Below are positions 34,806 through 46,764 of a stretch of DNA of 64,000 bases, in pieces. Position 1 is the first letter of the stretch; every line of letters starts with the position of its first letter. The translations under genes and the position numbers were made by a program. Location of the stretch: NCBI GenBank assembly GCA_032622095.1, contig CP136063.1, forward strand, positions 61,519,897 to 61,583,896. The letters run 5' to 3'. The DNA comes from Siphonodentalium dalli (taxonomy: Eukaryota > Mollusca > Scaphopoda > Gadilida > Siphonodentaliidae). Below the pieces are notes generated by a model. The model was given only the letters and a program-made list of their open reading frames with translations, did no database searches and had not been told where the DNA came from.

Positions 34806-35475
34806 GCCTCTGTTCAAAGAATCACCCCTTACAACAAGCATGGACCTGATAAAGTGGTCGTCGAGACTCGATTGTGAGGTGAATTTAGAACAAATGGGTG
34901 ACACGATGCTTTTGTTGTCATTTTGTCGGGCAGAATATGGGGAACAATATATCCAAAATCCGCTGAAATCCGTTCTGGGGAAACAAATTCTACTGTTTTT
35001 GAAATAGGGTCATATTTCTGGTTTCGTTGTGTCAATTTTATAGTTCCTTATTAGTCCAATCAAACTGATGGAAAGAAACGCTCAACCGTGAACAAATATT
35101 TTATGCAAAGATTTTTGGTGTATTTGAGTGAGACTGTACTTTTATAATACCATATACCAAATTCCCCATTAATTCCAGGATTTGTTGGGTCAAAAGACAG
35201 GAATATGTAAAATAAATGGTGAAAATTTACAAACAATATTTAAGATTATCAGATGGAATGATACTGTTAAGTATCTTTAGCTTTCATCTGTGAAAACTGA
35301 AAATATTTGGAGATTAGGTTTGTTATCACTCAAACTTCAGTAGTTCAATCAAATTCAAGTGGTACTAAAAAATACAGTACAGGAACAATGGCAATTTGAT
35401 AAAATCCACCTGGTTATCAGGTGGGATCTCATAAGACCAAATGAATAATTAATATTGTTTTGCACTATATGATGT
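34806..35475 (+). repeat. Dispersed 670-bp repeat, copy 1
   Basis: The segment from CAAAGAATCACCCCTTACAA to TTGCACTATAT is shared with 61080-62084. Shared landmarks are GTCGTCGAGACTCGATT, TGATGGAAAGAAACGCTCAA and CACCTGGTTATCAGGTGGGA (a short palindrome). No terminal repeats or frame are conserved. Confidence 0.7.
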
Positions 35476-36820
35476 ATGTGTCTCTCACTTTGAATTTTAT
35501 AAAATAGCCCATTATATGTATTACAGTGATAACGGTAAGTCTCATTTCAAACAGAATAAGCATAATTCATTGAACCAAAAGATATCTGACACTAATGTAT
35601 AAGCATTTCTAGACCTTCGCGATATTAACGTTCAGCTCAGATGGACACCATAGTGTAGTGTCTCTTGGTGTGGTCAGTTAGGCTCGTGGTATAAAGTGTT
35701 TAAGGGTTTTCTAAACGCGACAACGATGGCTGAATGAGTTTTTATACCCTCTTTCCAATAAATGCCAGCCGTTGCAACAAGACTATGTTTCCAAGTTACA
35801 TGAAATTTCACAAGGATATAGGAATATGACTGAACAATTGTTTGGCATCATATCCATAATTTTAAAAGATATATTTGATTGAGAAAATTAACTGGAAAGT
35901 GAGCAAAATTATGCCAATCACCAGAAGTCAAAACTAATAAAGCAAACAGTTATAATTATTGTGCCATTTTATATATTAGGATTCTATGATGAGGAGAGTG
36001 ACCGTCATTTTATAAACTAACTCACTATTTTAGCTACAAATCCATTGATTTTAAGGCACCCTCCATCGGTTGAACACGAACATGTGGACAATTGCTTTTT
36101 TTGGGACTATTTTTGTTATGGAAAGCCAAGTTGGCAATGATGTGAGCTGGATCAAAGGATGTATAAGGCTGTCTATTCTGGCCCTATTTCAACAATACAT
36201 CATGTACATTTGATACTGTATAACATATTTAAAAAAAAATTACACGCTATATTTCCAACTTTCCCTACGATATCAGATGCATCATATTTTGTGATACAAC
36301 AGCCCTAAAAATTAAATTGGATGAACGATTGCGCAGTTATCTATACCTGCATGAATTACATATGGTGTGGGTTGTGTCCGCTGTGTATGATGCGTGAAAC
36401 CTTGTTTTGATTGCTTTTTATAATAGTTTGCAACTAATAAAATTATTTAAAGAGTGAATTATTTCATAGTTTCGGTCGGAGGGTATTCCGAGTTTTTAGT
36501 CACGTGATGTTTACAATCCATTTTGCCTTCAAATATCTTTTGGTCATAAAGTACTTAAATAGGCTAATTAGTGACAATATATTGTCAGATTTTATTATCT
36601 GTTAACTTAAATTGAAGCTCCCTCTTTTTCGAGTGTTGTTGTGGATTTCGCATATTGAGCGGATACGACCACATTTTAAACGGTGAATATCTGACACAAG
36701 AAACATAATAAAAAAGCCTGGTCCCTCTCAATATATAATCGTACACACATGTCCAGTAATAGTCAGATAACATATACATACCTATACTACCCATCAATCT
36801 GCGCAAGGCCACGCACGCAA
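35476..36820. other. AT-rich DNA, nothing recognised
   Basis: No ORF above about 75 codons, no repeat pair and no transposon end were found. Confidence 0.3.
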
Positions 36821-37387
36821 TTAAAGATGGATTATCTTTTTTAAAGATGGATTATCTCTTTAAAGGTGGATTATCTCTTTATAAACATGTATTATATAGT
36901 TACCGTGGTATAAAATATTAGATTTGAATCGAAGACTCCTGTCCGGAAATGCTTCTATCGATTAATATTAATTTTATTTCGAATATTTTCTGGTCTAAAA
37001 AGGTCTGTTTGTTCAGCTAACGAACAATAGTGGTTACTGTTAACAGAGACCAGAAATTATGTTGTGCAATTTTGTCACAAATAAACATTAATTATACTCA
37101 TTATCGCTTATATATGTGGAACAAAACAATACAAACAACCAATCTGTGACATTTGACATTCGTTGCGTAGCCGTAGGAACAGCCCAGTGCTCTATATTGC
37201 AATACGGTCTCATCCGAATGGTCGGTTCTAAAAATAGTAACATACACGGGCCCGATTTAATATTCGAAATAAAATCAATATTAATTGATAGAAGCTTTTC
37301 CGGATATAGGTCTTCAGTTTATATCTATTATTTTATACCTACGCAACTATTTAAAATTTGTTATTTAACGAGATAATCCATCTTTAA
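36821..37387 (-). mobile_element. TTAA-bordered transposon, copy 2, with triplicated left terminus
   Basis: The body (36860-37387) is the reverse of copy 1. The terminus TTAAAGRTGGATTATCT is present three times in a row at 36821, 36841 and 36860 (20- and 19-bp steps). The right end shares its TTAA with copy 3, which faces the other way. Confidence 0.75.
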
Positions 37388-37892
37388 ATAACAAATTTTA
37401 AATAGTTGCGTGTGTATAAAATAATAGATATGAACTGAAGACCTCTGTCCGGAAAAGCTTCTATCTATTATTATTTATATTATTTCGAATATTAAACCGG
37501 GACCGTTAATGTTACTATTTTTAGAAAAGACCATTCGGATGATACCATATTGCGATATAGAGCACTGATCTGTTCCTACGGCTACGCAACGAAAGTCAAA
37601 TGTCACAGATTGGTTGTTTGTATTGTTTTGTTCCAAAGATATAAGCACTAATAAGTATAATTAACGTTTATTTGTGACAAAATTGTTACATAAAATGTCT
37701 GGTCTCTGTTGACGGTAACCAATATTGTTCGTTAGCTGAACAAACACACCTTTTTAGACCAGAACATATTCGAAATAAAATTAATATTAATCGATAGAAG
37801 CATTTCCGGACAGGAGTCTTCGATTCAAATATAATATTTGATACCCCGGTAACTATATAATACATGTTTACAAAGAGATAATCCACCTTTAA
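37384..37892 (+). mobile_element. TTAA-bordered transposon, copy 3, head-to-head with copy 2
   Basis: It begins at the shared TTAA without its own TTAAAGATGGATTATCTC, so copies 2 and 3 form one long inverted repeat (arms about 500 bp) around a single terminus centred at 37375-37385. The right end is intact (…GATAATCCACCTTTAA). Confidence 0.75.
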
Positions 37893-38812
37893 TTAACTTA
37901 GGAGCTATGGAAATCACCCGCAGGCATTATCCCACAAACAGGCCAGCAAGTGTACACACGTATATGGTACATGTATATACACGGAATCACATACAGTTAT
38001 TCCAATTATCAGTCACACTCTAACACACGCGAGCCATCGAATTTCTACACGAATACCCACACTCACATCGTCTATAAATAAGAGAAAAAATAATGCATAT
38101 ACGTATACCACACCAGACATACACACATCCTTTACTGTCTCTCTACTATAAAAATGGGTCTTTGTTATCTATGCGGTCATTAGAATATACATTTATTGTC
38201 ATTTATTGTTTTATCGAATAAAACATGAGAAAAATTATTTTATTCAGCTGTGACCTAACTGAAGTGTTGTATAATTTCCGGTTTAACAGTACACACAATG
38301 TGTCCATTTTTTTCGTAAATGAATCAGTTTACAAGGAAAATAAAATCGGATGCGCACTAATTTTGCAAAATCAATAAAGTGAAAACGGTCGAGCGAAACA
38401 AGGGCGGTGGGTCACCTGAAACACAGGCCTATTTTTATTTTGGCTTCACCATGTGTGAATCTCCCATGTTGATCATCGCGTGCATGTGACCCTAAGCGAC
38501 AGGAATTAAGTGAATGTCTCACTTTACTGATGAATTAGTGAATATCTTCGGCTATATACGCCATGGTTGACAAGTTGGATATGCACATATAAACAGAGAA
38601 TCCGCCACTCACACAACCCCGATGAAAATTCTCTCAACATGTGACTTGTAATCCGCAGTGTTTAAAATATGTACACCAATATTGAAGTTGTTAGTTTTTT
38701 CCCCAGTAGAGCATGTTTTAACCGAGGTGTTCTGGTCGACGTACATGTATATATACTTCGCTGGTAAATGGATGGCGTTATTCGGACGACGTATATATAT
38801 ATACTGAATGAG
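37893..38812. other. Unassigned DNA between transposon copies
   Basis: Nothing is recognised; a short TA microsatellite lies near 38790-38802. Confidence 0.3.
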
Positions 38813-39477
38813 TTAAATGACAAATTTGAAATAGTTGCGTGGGTATAAAATAATGAATTGACGACCCCTGTCCGGAAATGTTTATATCAATTAATATTGA
38901 TTTTATTTCGAATATTTTATTATCAAATGAGATGATTTATTGGGACATTTTATTGGTCTATTTTAGAGCAGACCATTCGGGTAATAGCATACATCGATAG
39001 AGAGCATTAAGGGCTGTTACTATAGCTACGTACCGACGACAAATGTCACAAATTTATTGATTGTATTGTTTTTGTCACATAAGACATATTATAAATGAGT
39101 CTAATTAACGTTTAGTTTTGAGAAAAGTACACAAAAAAACTTTCGGGTATCTGTTAACAGTAACCACTATTGTACGTTAGCTAAACAATCACACCTTTTT
39201 TATACCAGATGTTTTTGTCACATAAGACATATTATAAATGAGTCTAATTAACGTTTAGTTTTGAGAAAAGTACACAAAAAACTTTCGGGTATCTGTTAAC
39301 AGTAACCACTATTGTACGTTAGCTAAACAATCACACCTTTTTTATACCAGAAAATATTCGAAATAAAATCCATATTAATTATTGAGAAGCATTTCCGTCT
39401 TAGATTAAAATCTAATATTTTCTACCCTGCATGGTAACTATATAATTCATGTTTACAAAGACATAATCCACCTTTAA
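38813..39477 (+). mobile_element. TTAA-bordered transposon, copy 4, with internal tandem duplication
   Basis: The ends and interior match copy 1 but are more diverged. A 143-bp block beginning GTTTTTGTCACATAAGACAT occurs twice in direct succession (39068-39210, 39211-39352) with almost no differences, which explains the extra length. Confidence 0.75.
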
Positions 39478-39499
39478 AGATATTTAACAAATACTTCTA

Positions 39500-39813
39500 T
39501 ACATTCGACATTCTTTTGTAATCCATTGTGCCACTATGTGTGTAGTCATTTAACTCCATTGAGAGAATCTCGTATCGTCAATTCAGCACTATGAATCATC
39601 TCGTGCATAGTCAGGCCATTTCTGAGTAAACCCCTCGTCACAAATATCACACCTATATAATATTTGGTTCCCCATGCACATGTCTGGTCAGGTGCTCTTC
39701 GTTTAAATCTTTTCGGTTGTTGGAGGTAGTGAATATCTTACTGCACAGCTGACATTGGTATGGATTGATTCAGTGTGTTTTCATGTGTGTATACATGTAG
39801 TCAAGGTACTCTG
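39500..39813 (-). pseudogene. Decayed C2H2 zinc-finger remnant, downstream part
   Basis: Read on the minus strand in shifting frames, it contains HMKTH, PYQCQLCSKIF, HLTRHVHGEP and CDICDEGFTQK, i.e. finger and linker pieces separated by stops and indels. It follows the same strand and order as the array at 40648-41859 and is cut off from it by transposon copy 5. It is not functional as read here. Confidence 0.6.
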
Positions 39814-40318
39814 TTAAAGGTCGATTATCTCTTTGTAAACATGTATTATATAGTTACATGGGTATAAAATATCAGATTTGAATCAAAGACTCCTGTCCGG
39901 AAATGCTTCTATCCATTAATATTAATTCTATTTCGAATATTTTCTGATCTAAAAAGGCGTATTTGTTCAGCTAACGAAGACCAGAAATTTTATTGTACAA
40001 TTTTGTCAGAAATAGTCGTCAATTATACTCATTATCGCTTATATCTGTGGAACAAAACAATACAAACAATCAATCTGGGACATTTGAATTTCGGTGCGTA
40101 GCCATAGGAACAGCCCAGTTCTCTATATCGCAATATGTTATCATCCGAATGGTCTGTTCTAAAAATAGTAACATAAACGGTCCGGATTTAATATTCGAAA
40201 TAAAATCAATATTAATTGATAGAAGCTTTTCTGGACAGGGGTCTTCAGTACATATCTAATATTTAATATCCACGCAATTATCTAAAATTTGTTATTTAAC
40301 GAGATAATCCATCTTTAA
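39814..40318 (-). mobile_element. TTAA-bordered transposon, copy 5, inside zinc-finger remnants
   Basis: The left end TTAAAGGTCGATTATCTC and the right end …GATAATCCATCTTTAA enclose the family interior in reverse orientation. Zinc-finger-like sequence is present immediately on both sides, so the insertion landed in a former finger array. Confidence 0.75.
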
Positions 40319-40647
40319 GAGAACCCATTCTCACACATGTAACATTTATACAGAGTTTCTCCCGCGCGGATCCTTGCGTAAATCCTGTCTCACAAATAAC
40401 ACAAGTATATGGTGTTTCACTTGTATGTATCCTATTTTGTGCAACCAGCTCACTCTCACAAATGAATTCCTTCTCAAAAGCATCACCCCTATAATGGCGA
40501 CTTATCCTTATGGATACTCGTGTGTCAAGTCAGATATACATACTATTTTGTTTCACAAACATCGCACACAAACATCGCATCTAAACGGACGATATCCTAT
40601 GTGCATCTTCACATGTTGTGCCTTTCGTAACCTTGGAATCAAGTGAC
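40319..40647 (-). pseudogene. Decayed C2H2 zinc-finger remnant next to the array
   Basis: Minus-strand reading in more than one frame gives GYRPFRCDVC, RIHTSETPYTCVICETGFTQ and CYMCENGFS. These are finger pieces with linker, broken by stops. They directly follow the stop codon of the open array, so the ancestral array was longer by at least three fingers. Confidence 0.65.
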
Positions 40648-41859
40648 TCACTTAAACGGCGTTTTACCCATGTGGATCCTCATGTGAACGATCAGATTAG
40701 TCTTCCTCATGAATTTCTTCTGACAGATGCCACATTTATATGGCATTAGATCAATGTGTATATTCGCGTGTTTGGCGAGGCTTTCTTTTTTACTAAATCC
40801 TTTCTGACAAATATCCCATGTGGATCTTCTTCTGTACGTCAAATGACTCATCCGAGTGAATCCTTTTTGACAATTATCAGACTTGTAAGATTTCTCCCCC
40901 GTGTGGATCATCTTGTGTACAGTCAAATGACTCATCGCAGTGAATCCTTTCTGACACATATCACACGTATATGGATTCCCACCCGTGTGGATCACCTTGT
41001 GTACAGTCAAATGACTCATCTGAGCGAATCTTTTCTGACAAATATCACACTTAAATGACTTCTCTCCCGCGTGGATCCTCTTGTGTACAGTCAAATAACT
41101 CTTCGAAGTGAATCCTTTCTGACAAATATCACACTTAAATGACTTCTCTCCCGCGTGGATCCTCTTGTGTACAGTCAAATAACTCTTCGAAGTGAATCCT
41201 TTCTGACAAATATCACACTTAAATGACTTCTCTCCCGCGTGGATCCTCTTGTGTACAGTCAAATAACTCTTCGAAGTGAATCCTTTCTGACAAATATCAC
41301 ACTTAAATGACTTCTCTCCCGCGTGGATCCTCTTGTGTACAGTCAAATAACTCGCCTTTGTGAATCCTTTCTGACAAATATCACACTTGTATGGTTTCTC
41401 ACCCGTGTGGATCCTCATGTGCACAGTCAGACTACTCATATGGGTGAAGCCTTTCTGACAAATATCACACTGAAATGACTTCTCTCCCGTGTGGATCCTC
41501 TTGTGTACAATCAGATTACTCATCTGATTGAATCCTTTCTGACAAATATCACACTGAAATGACTTCTCTCCCGTGTGGATCCTCTTGTGTACAGTCAAAT
41601 AACTCTTCGAAGTTAATCCTTTCTGACAAATATCACACTTATATGGTTTCTCGCCCGTGTGGGTCGTCATGTGTACAGTCAAGTAACTCTTCGAAGTGAA
41701 TCCTTTCTGACAAATATCACATTTATATGGTTTCTCGCCCGTGTGGATTTCTTTATGCACAGCCAATTGACTCATCCAAGTGAATCCTTTCTGACAAATA
41801 TCACAGTAAATTACCCAGTAGTTCTTCCGAGCACGTGGCCTTGTGTAAAATGTCAACAA
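40648..41859 (-). CDS. C2H2 zinc-finger array protein (about 14 fingers)
   Basis: This is a probable nucleic-acid-binding nuclear protein made almost entirely of C2H2 fingers with 28-residue spacing and H(T/A)GEK(P/S)(Y/F) linkers. The consensus is CDICQKGF-x5-L-x-V-H-x3-H. Fingers 1-11 are intact. Finger 12 has lost its first Cys (KSDNC), and a deletion fuses it to finger 13, which also lacks its first Cys; finger 14 is intact. Fingers 7-9 are identical in DNA sequence over 84 bp each. Helix positions 2 (Ser) and 6 (Val) are fixed while -1 and 3 vary. The frame is open upstream to 41919 with no ATG, and 41859 is a TTG, so the real start is probably on an upstream exon; an acceptor-like ACATTTTACACAAG precedes 41839. 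No KRAB, SCAN or BTB domain is seen. Confidence 0.85.
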   Translation of the reverse strand: MLTFYTRPRARKNYWVIYCDICQKGFTWMSQLAVHKEIHTGEKPYKCDICQKGFTSKSYLTVHMTTHTGEKPYKCDICQKGLTSKSYLTVHKRIHTGEKSFQCDICQKGFNQMSNLIVHKRIHTGEKSFQCDICQKGFTHMSSLTVHMRIHTGEKPYKCDICQKGFTKASYLTVHKRIHAGEKSFKCDICQKGFTSKSYLTVHKRIHAGEKSFKCDICQKGFTSKSYLTVHKRIHAGEKSFKCDICQKGFTSKSYLTVHKRIHAGEKSFKCDICQKRFAQMSHLTVHKVIHTGGNPYTCDMCQKGFTAMSHLTVHKMIHTGEKSYKSDNCQKGFTRMSHLTYRRRSTWDICQKGFSKKESLAKHANIHIDLMPYKCGICQKKFMRKTNLIVHMRIHMGKTPFK

Positions 41860-41919
41860 GAACGTGAGGATGGACGACTTATCCAGGTCACCAATATTCG
41901 ACAGTTTAGAAATGTCCGA

Positions 41920-42583
41920 TTAAAGGATTTAGATACACCGACACAGTGAACTTTTGGCGTCAACTTGTGGCGGGGAGTACCGACTGAAAATATATGGTGA
42001 GGTAATAAGGCTAGCATTCATTGTTTAGATGAAAAATGTTGTGAAATAGATAGTTCTACACAGGGTATGGCAGGCCGTGCGGCACTAGAAATGATGAATT
42101 CATGAAATACATTTCTAGTGCCATCGGGTCTAAGAAGTCCCGATATCAAAGATTCAAACGCCGATCATATTGGCTTTACAGTACACGATAAAACGACACA
42201 ATACTCGTACACAAATTACTAGCAAAATTTGCAGAAGAGATAAATAAAGTAAACCTACATGTACACATCGGCGGGATAGGCTATATATCAAAATTTCTCG
42301 GACCAACCGTTTAATATCAAGTCAATAACCTAAAACTAAATAGTTGGTATCATGCATCGTCACCTTTTATTGAACTATTACCACAAGTATTAATAGGCAA
42401 TGAATATTTTTCCAAACCATTATTCGTGGATTCAGATGCAGTTTCAGAATGGTCGATCTACAAATATCACTGAAGAAAAAAAAATTCCTTACCTACAAGT
42501 AGAAAATATAGTATATATGTAAGTAATAGTCTACTGGCGATGATGTGCCAGTATTCGTCAAATGTCGGATTTGTTGAAGTGCT
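41920..42583. other. Upstream region of the zinc-finger gene with a dispersed repeat
   Basis: The segment at 42135-42280 matches 31895-32030. No clear promoter or first exon for the zinc-finger gene is recognised. Confidence 0.35.
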
Positions 42584-43345
42584 CCCCATATAAAAATGTA
42601 CCTGGGTAAATCCACCCAGGTTTTTTGGGCCGAAACCCAGGTAAATCTATCTACCAAGATATCCACCAACCATCAAGACCCCCTGAAACCTGGGTTTTAC
42701 CATGATTTACCCACCTGAAACTGGACAAAAAACCCTGGTATGGATAAACCTGGGTGTATTTACCCAGGTGACCACACCCAGGTGTACCCTACCTGGGTGT
42801 TTCCCACCAGGTGTACCCTGGTGTTTCCTACCTGGGTGTTTCCCCCACCCAGGTGTACCATGGTGTTATTCACCCAGGTGTTTCCCCCACCCAGGTGTAC
42901 CATGGTGTTATTCACCCAGGTGTACCCTGATGTTTCCTACCTGGGTGTTTCCCACCCAGGTGTACCTTGGTGTTATTCACCCAGGTGAACCCTGATGTTT
43001 CCTACCTGGGTGTTCCCCACCCAGGTGTACCTTGATGTTTCCAACCCAGATGTACCTTGGTGTTTTCTTACGCCGGTGTACCTTGGTGTTTTCTTACCCA
43101 GGTGGATTTCCCACTGAGATGCACCTGGTTAGAAAACACCAAGGTACACCCAGGTAAGGAAACACCAAGGTACACCTGGGCAGGAAAACACCAAGGTACA
43201 CCTGGGTAAGAAAACACCAAGGTACACCTGGGTAAGAAAACACCAAGGTAAAACTGGGTGGGAAACACCAAGGTACACATGGGTAGGAAACACCAAGGAA
43301 CACCTGGGTGAATAACACCAAGGTACACCTGGGTGGGGATCCAAA
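42584..43345. mobile_element. Fold-back array of CCCAGGTGTACC/TTGGTGTT modules (copy B)
   Basis: The left end CCCATATAAAAATGTACC (42584-42601) is the terminus shared with the 5.0- and 58.7-kb elements. The left half repeats acccaggtgtacc(t/c)tggtgttt modules forward; from about 43130 the same modules run inverted. One 32-bp stretch is perfectly inverted between 42956-42987 and 43301-43332. The Pro/Gly/Cys-rich ORFs on both strands are by-products of this repetition. Confidence 0.7.
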
Positions 43346-44860
43346 GTGAAATGATGAGGATGGCAATGAAGTAGATTTGGATGGGATGCAGGGGTATTGT
43401 TATCAATGGAGTTGTTTTAGTATAATAGAACATTAAGGAAACTGATTGTGCAGCAATACAAGTTTATTCAAGGACAACAAACTAACTAAAAGATAAAATA
43501 CATGTATAGAAACACATGTAATACATAAATATATAAACTCATTAAACTGCATGGGTTAAAACTTACTGACAACAAGAGTTGGGTTAAATTTTTGATTAAA
43601 AAACACTTGCAAATTCCCTCTGCATACATGTATATGGTATGTTAGGCAAGTTACATGTACATGTAGTTGCAATGTATACCGGTACATGACATACCGGTGG
43701 ACACAAAAATCATTATTTTAGTTCCAATGTCATTTACCAGTATACATGTACATGTTTTACCTTGCAACTACATCTACAGTGAGGTAGTTTTGTCTCATTT
43801 AAACTTTCTAAATGGGTTTCTCCCTTTGAATGACATAAACTAATGTGAGTATACACATGAGCTGTGATGTGAAATACACACCAAAAAATTATTTTTTAGT
43901 CTAAGGACATGTTTCCTGTCATTATCTCACTGCTTACAAATATATATTTGTAATAGTGTGCTGTAATGCTCCAGAAATAGTCATATTTTGTCCTGGTTCA
44001 TAAGAACACTTTATTTCTTAGTGTTAGAAGGACATGTTGTCTATTATTATTTGACTCATAAACCCCCAAATGTACATGTAAGCAGAACATTTGGGAAAGA
44101 GACACACCATCTTTATCCTTTTTTATATCAGTAGCAATTGATCAGATAGCAAAATATGCTATAAAAAATAGATTTCAGATGGTAGAGATTAAACAATCAC
44201 ATTAATTGCACCAACTCGAAACAGTTAACATACCCTGTAGAATACAGACTATGATCAAGGAGGGTGTCACACACACCCCCACCCCGCTTTGGTATGTGAT
44301 ATTCAGGCCATTTTCAGGTGGTATGCTATATACATACCCAATGTTATCTGGTACCAGGATTTCACACGGTAATATGACCGGCATTCATGATTCAGCAAAA
44401 AGGCTAGTATGCAGATATAATACCGGTAGCAGAAAATTATACAAATTTTGAGTATTTTCCAGCCTAAACAGACCCAAGTGATATATTTTTATCTAATTCA
44501 GTCTAATACCTCTTGATATGTTGAAGTTTTGGATACTATTTCAGCAAATGTGAGAAAACTGTGAACTGGTATTCAGTATTCATGGGTGATAGGAGGGGTA
44601 ACACCCTCATAAAGGCCACTCACAATTGAATACACCAGTATGGAAGGTGTCACCACCCCCACCTCCCTGGCCCCAATACCAGTTAATGTAAAAGGTTGAA
44701 TCATGCGTACCAGTTACAAGTGAGGAAATATTGAATGAAAACTAATATTACACTAATAATATAGTTTTCATATACATGTACTAGTATTTGCTGAAGTTGT
44801 ATCCATAACTTCTACATACCTATAGATAATAGATTGAATAAAAGGACGTCCGGCCGCAGT
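43346..44860. other. AT-rich DNA with TACATGTA words
   Basis: No gene or bounded element is recognised. TACATGTACATG words cluster near 43650-43750. Confidence 0.3.
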
Positions 44861-45584
44861 GTCCCCCGAAAAAGTGGCTTCATTGGGGCATCAGCTTGTC
44901 TGAAAAAAATATCAAGGACCCTAAATCTGATAATACATTTCAGAACAGTCCAACCAGTGTCCCGTGAAATGGTGAATAATAAACTATCATACTAAATTTG
45001 ATTCAGATATGATCACACAAACTAAAATTATGATCCGGAAACCAGAAATTAACACGATTCTAAGTCGAAAAAGGACCATAACTCTCGCAAATATGGGTAA
45101 ACCCATATTCGAACTTGACCTGTTAATAGGGCTGATAAACTCGCATACCAAATTTGGTTCAGATATGATCACACAAACTGAAGTTATCATCCGGAAACCA
45201 GAAAATAAAAAAATTCTAAGTAAAAAAGGGCCATAACTCTTGCAAAAATGGGCGGAGCACACCCATATTCGAACTTGACCTGTATTTTGGTCTGATAAAC
45301 TTACATACCACATTTGTTTCAGATATGATCACACAAACTGAAGTTATCATCCGGAAACCAGAAAATTACAAAATTCTAAGTAAAAAAAGGGCCATAACTC
45401 TCGCAAAAATGGGCAGAGCAAACCCATATTCGAACTTGATCTTTATTTTGGTCTGATAAACACACATACCAAATTTGCTTTTGATCTAATAACCGAAACT
45501 AAAGTTATCATCTGGAAACCATTTCCGGACAGACGGACGGACGGACACCGGCTATTTTAATAGTCCCCTGAAATTTTCGGGGGA
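44861..45584. mobile_element. Tandem-core repeat with GTCCCCCGAAA ends and (ACGG)n
   Basis: Ends GTCCCCCGAAAA and TTTTCGGGGGAC are inverted. The core holds about three and a half units of about 165-175 bp, each with TTCAGATATGATCACACAAA, TCCGGAAACCAGAAA, GCCATAACTC and CCCATATTCGAACTTGA. It ends in GACAGACGGACGGACGGAC. A tandem core plus ACGG microsatellite is the layout described for pearl-type repeats of bivalves; the match here is by layout only. Confidence 0.6.
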
Positions 45585-46636
45585 CAATTACATCATAAAT
45601 GTCATTTGGGCTGGAAAATAGTAAAACAAAATTAATTTTGTGCTAGAAAAGCTGCGAACCAGCCTTTTTGTTGAATCCTGAATACCGGTTAAACTGCGCA
45701 AATGAATCCCGACTACCAAATTAGCAGAGGGGCATGAATCATGCATGCCACCTGAAAATTGTGCATCAATGTTTTCAATTTACTTCATTTACAAGTACAT
45801 GTACCTGTACAAGTACATGTAGCTGATTCACCTAACAATTTTTTTTATTTTCAAATATGTGAGATCCAAGCGGAAATCATGAGTACTGTGCATTAGTCCG
45901 AGAGTCTGATAACCTGGGTGTTTGGTTATTATAGAGTGTACATTGTCTCAAAATTTGTAATCTTCATGCCCAGTTTATAGCGAGAGTCATGTTAGGTCTA
46001 ATTATCTCCCCCAAAGCATCAGTACATGTATGCGTAAACTATAAATTGCATAAATATTGCATTAATTTGTGTATATTTTCATGGGTAATAACATGTATAT
46101 GTTATGTCTCGGGTAATTTATTTTGTATGAGGGTAATACTATTACCATACATGTACATGTATATAACTGACTAAATTAATGTGTTGTAAAACACAATCGA
46201 TTCTTTCAAACCTATGTACCATCAATTGAACCTTGGACCATTTGAACCCTCAAACTATTGAACTTCCTGACAATCGAACCCATCGAACTACATGTACTAG
46301 TAATGAACACTCTGACTAATGCACTGTACATGATTGAGTTAATGGTTGTGTGACCTCAGGAATTGGTCCAAGTAATTTTTCTGCTTTACTAGTAAATGTC
46401 CTTTAATTGTTCCAATTGTATCGACACTGATTTTTTGTTTTCATCCAAATTGCAACGAAGAACTACTAGTATACACATGTACCGTCCAAGAGGCCCCCAT
46501 TTGCAATGAGGCCGCAATAATAATAGTCTTCCAAGTTGTAATCTTCATGCCCAGTTTATAGTGACAGTTACATGTACAATTAGGTAACATACATGTAGTA
46601 GACACCCAATTATACACAAAATATCTTCCCCAAAGC
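45585..46636. other. Unassigned DNA
   Basis: A stretch near 46205-46300 (ATTGAACC / CAATCGAACC words) is echoed near 49070-49140 on the other side of the GCTTAAGC elements, in the same orientation. No gene is seen. Confidence 0.35.
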
Positions 46637-46764
46637 TATGGGAGGCCAAATTCACATTTAATAATGAATTGCGCTTAAGCGCAATTGATTGCACTTAAGC
46701 GCAAATAATTGCGCTTAAGCACAATCAATTGCACTTAAGCGCAAATACCACATATTGTGCTTAA

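Noticed and set aside
40756-41949. Plus-strand ORFs of 96-100 codons in the zinc-finger locus
   Set aside because: They are antisense shadows of the finger array, repeating with the 84-bp period.
42702-43433. Pro/Gly/Cys-rich ORFs resembling a repetitive secreted protein
   Set aside because: They occur on both strands and in several frames because the CCCAGGTGTACC modules are repetitive and palindromic.
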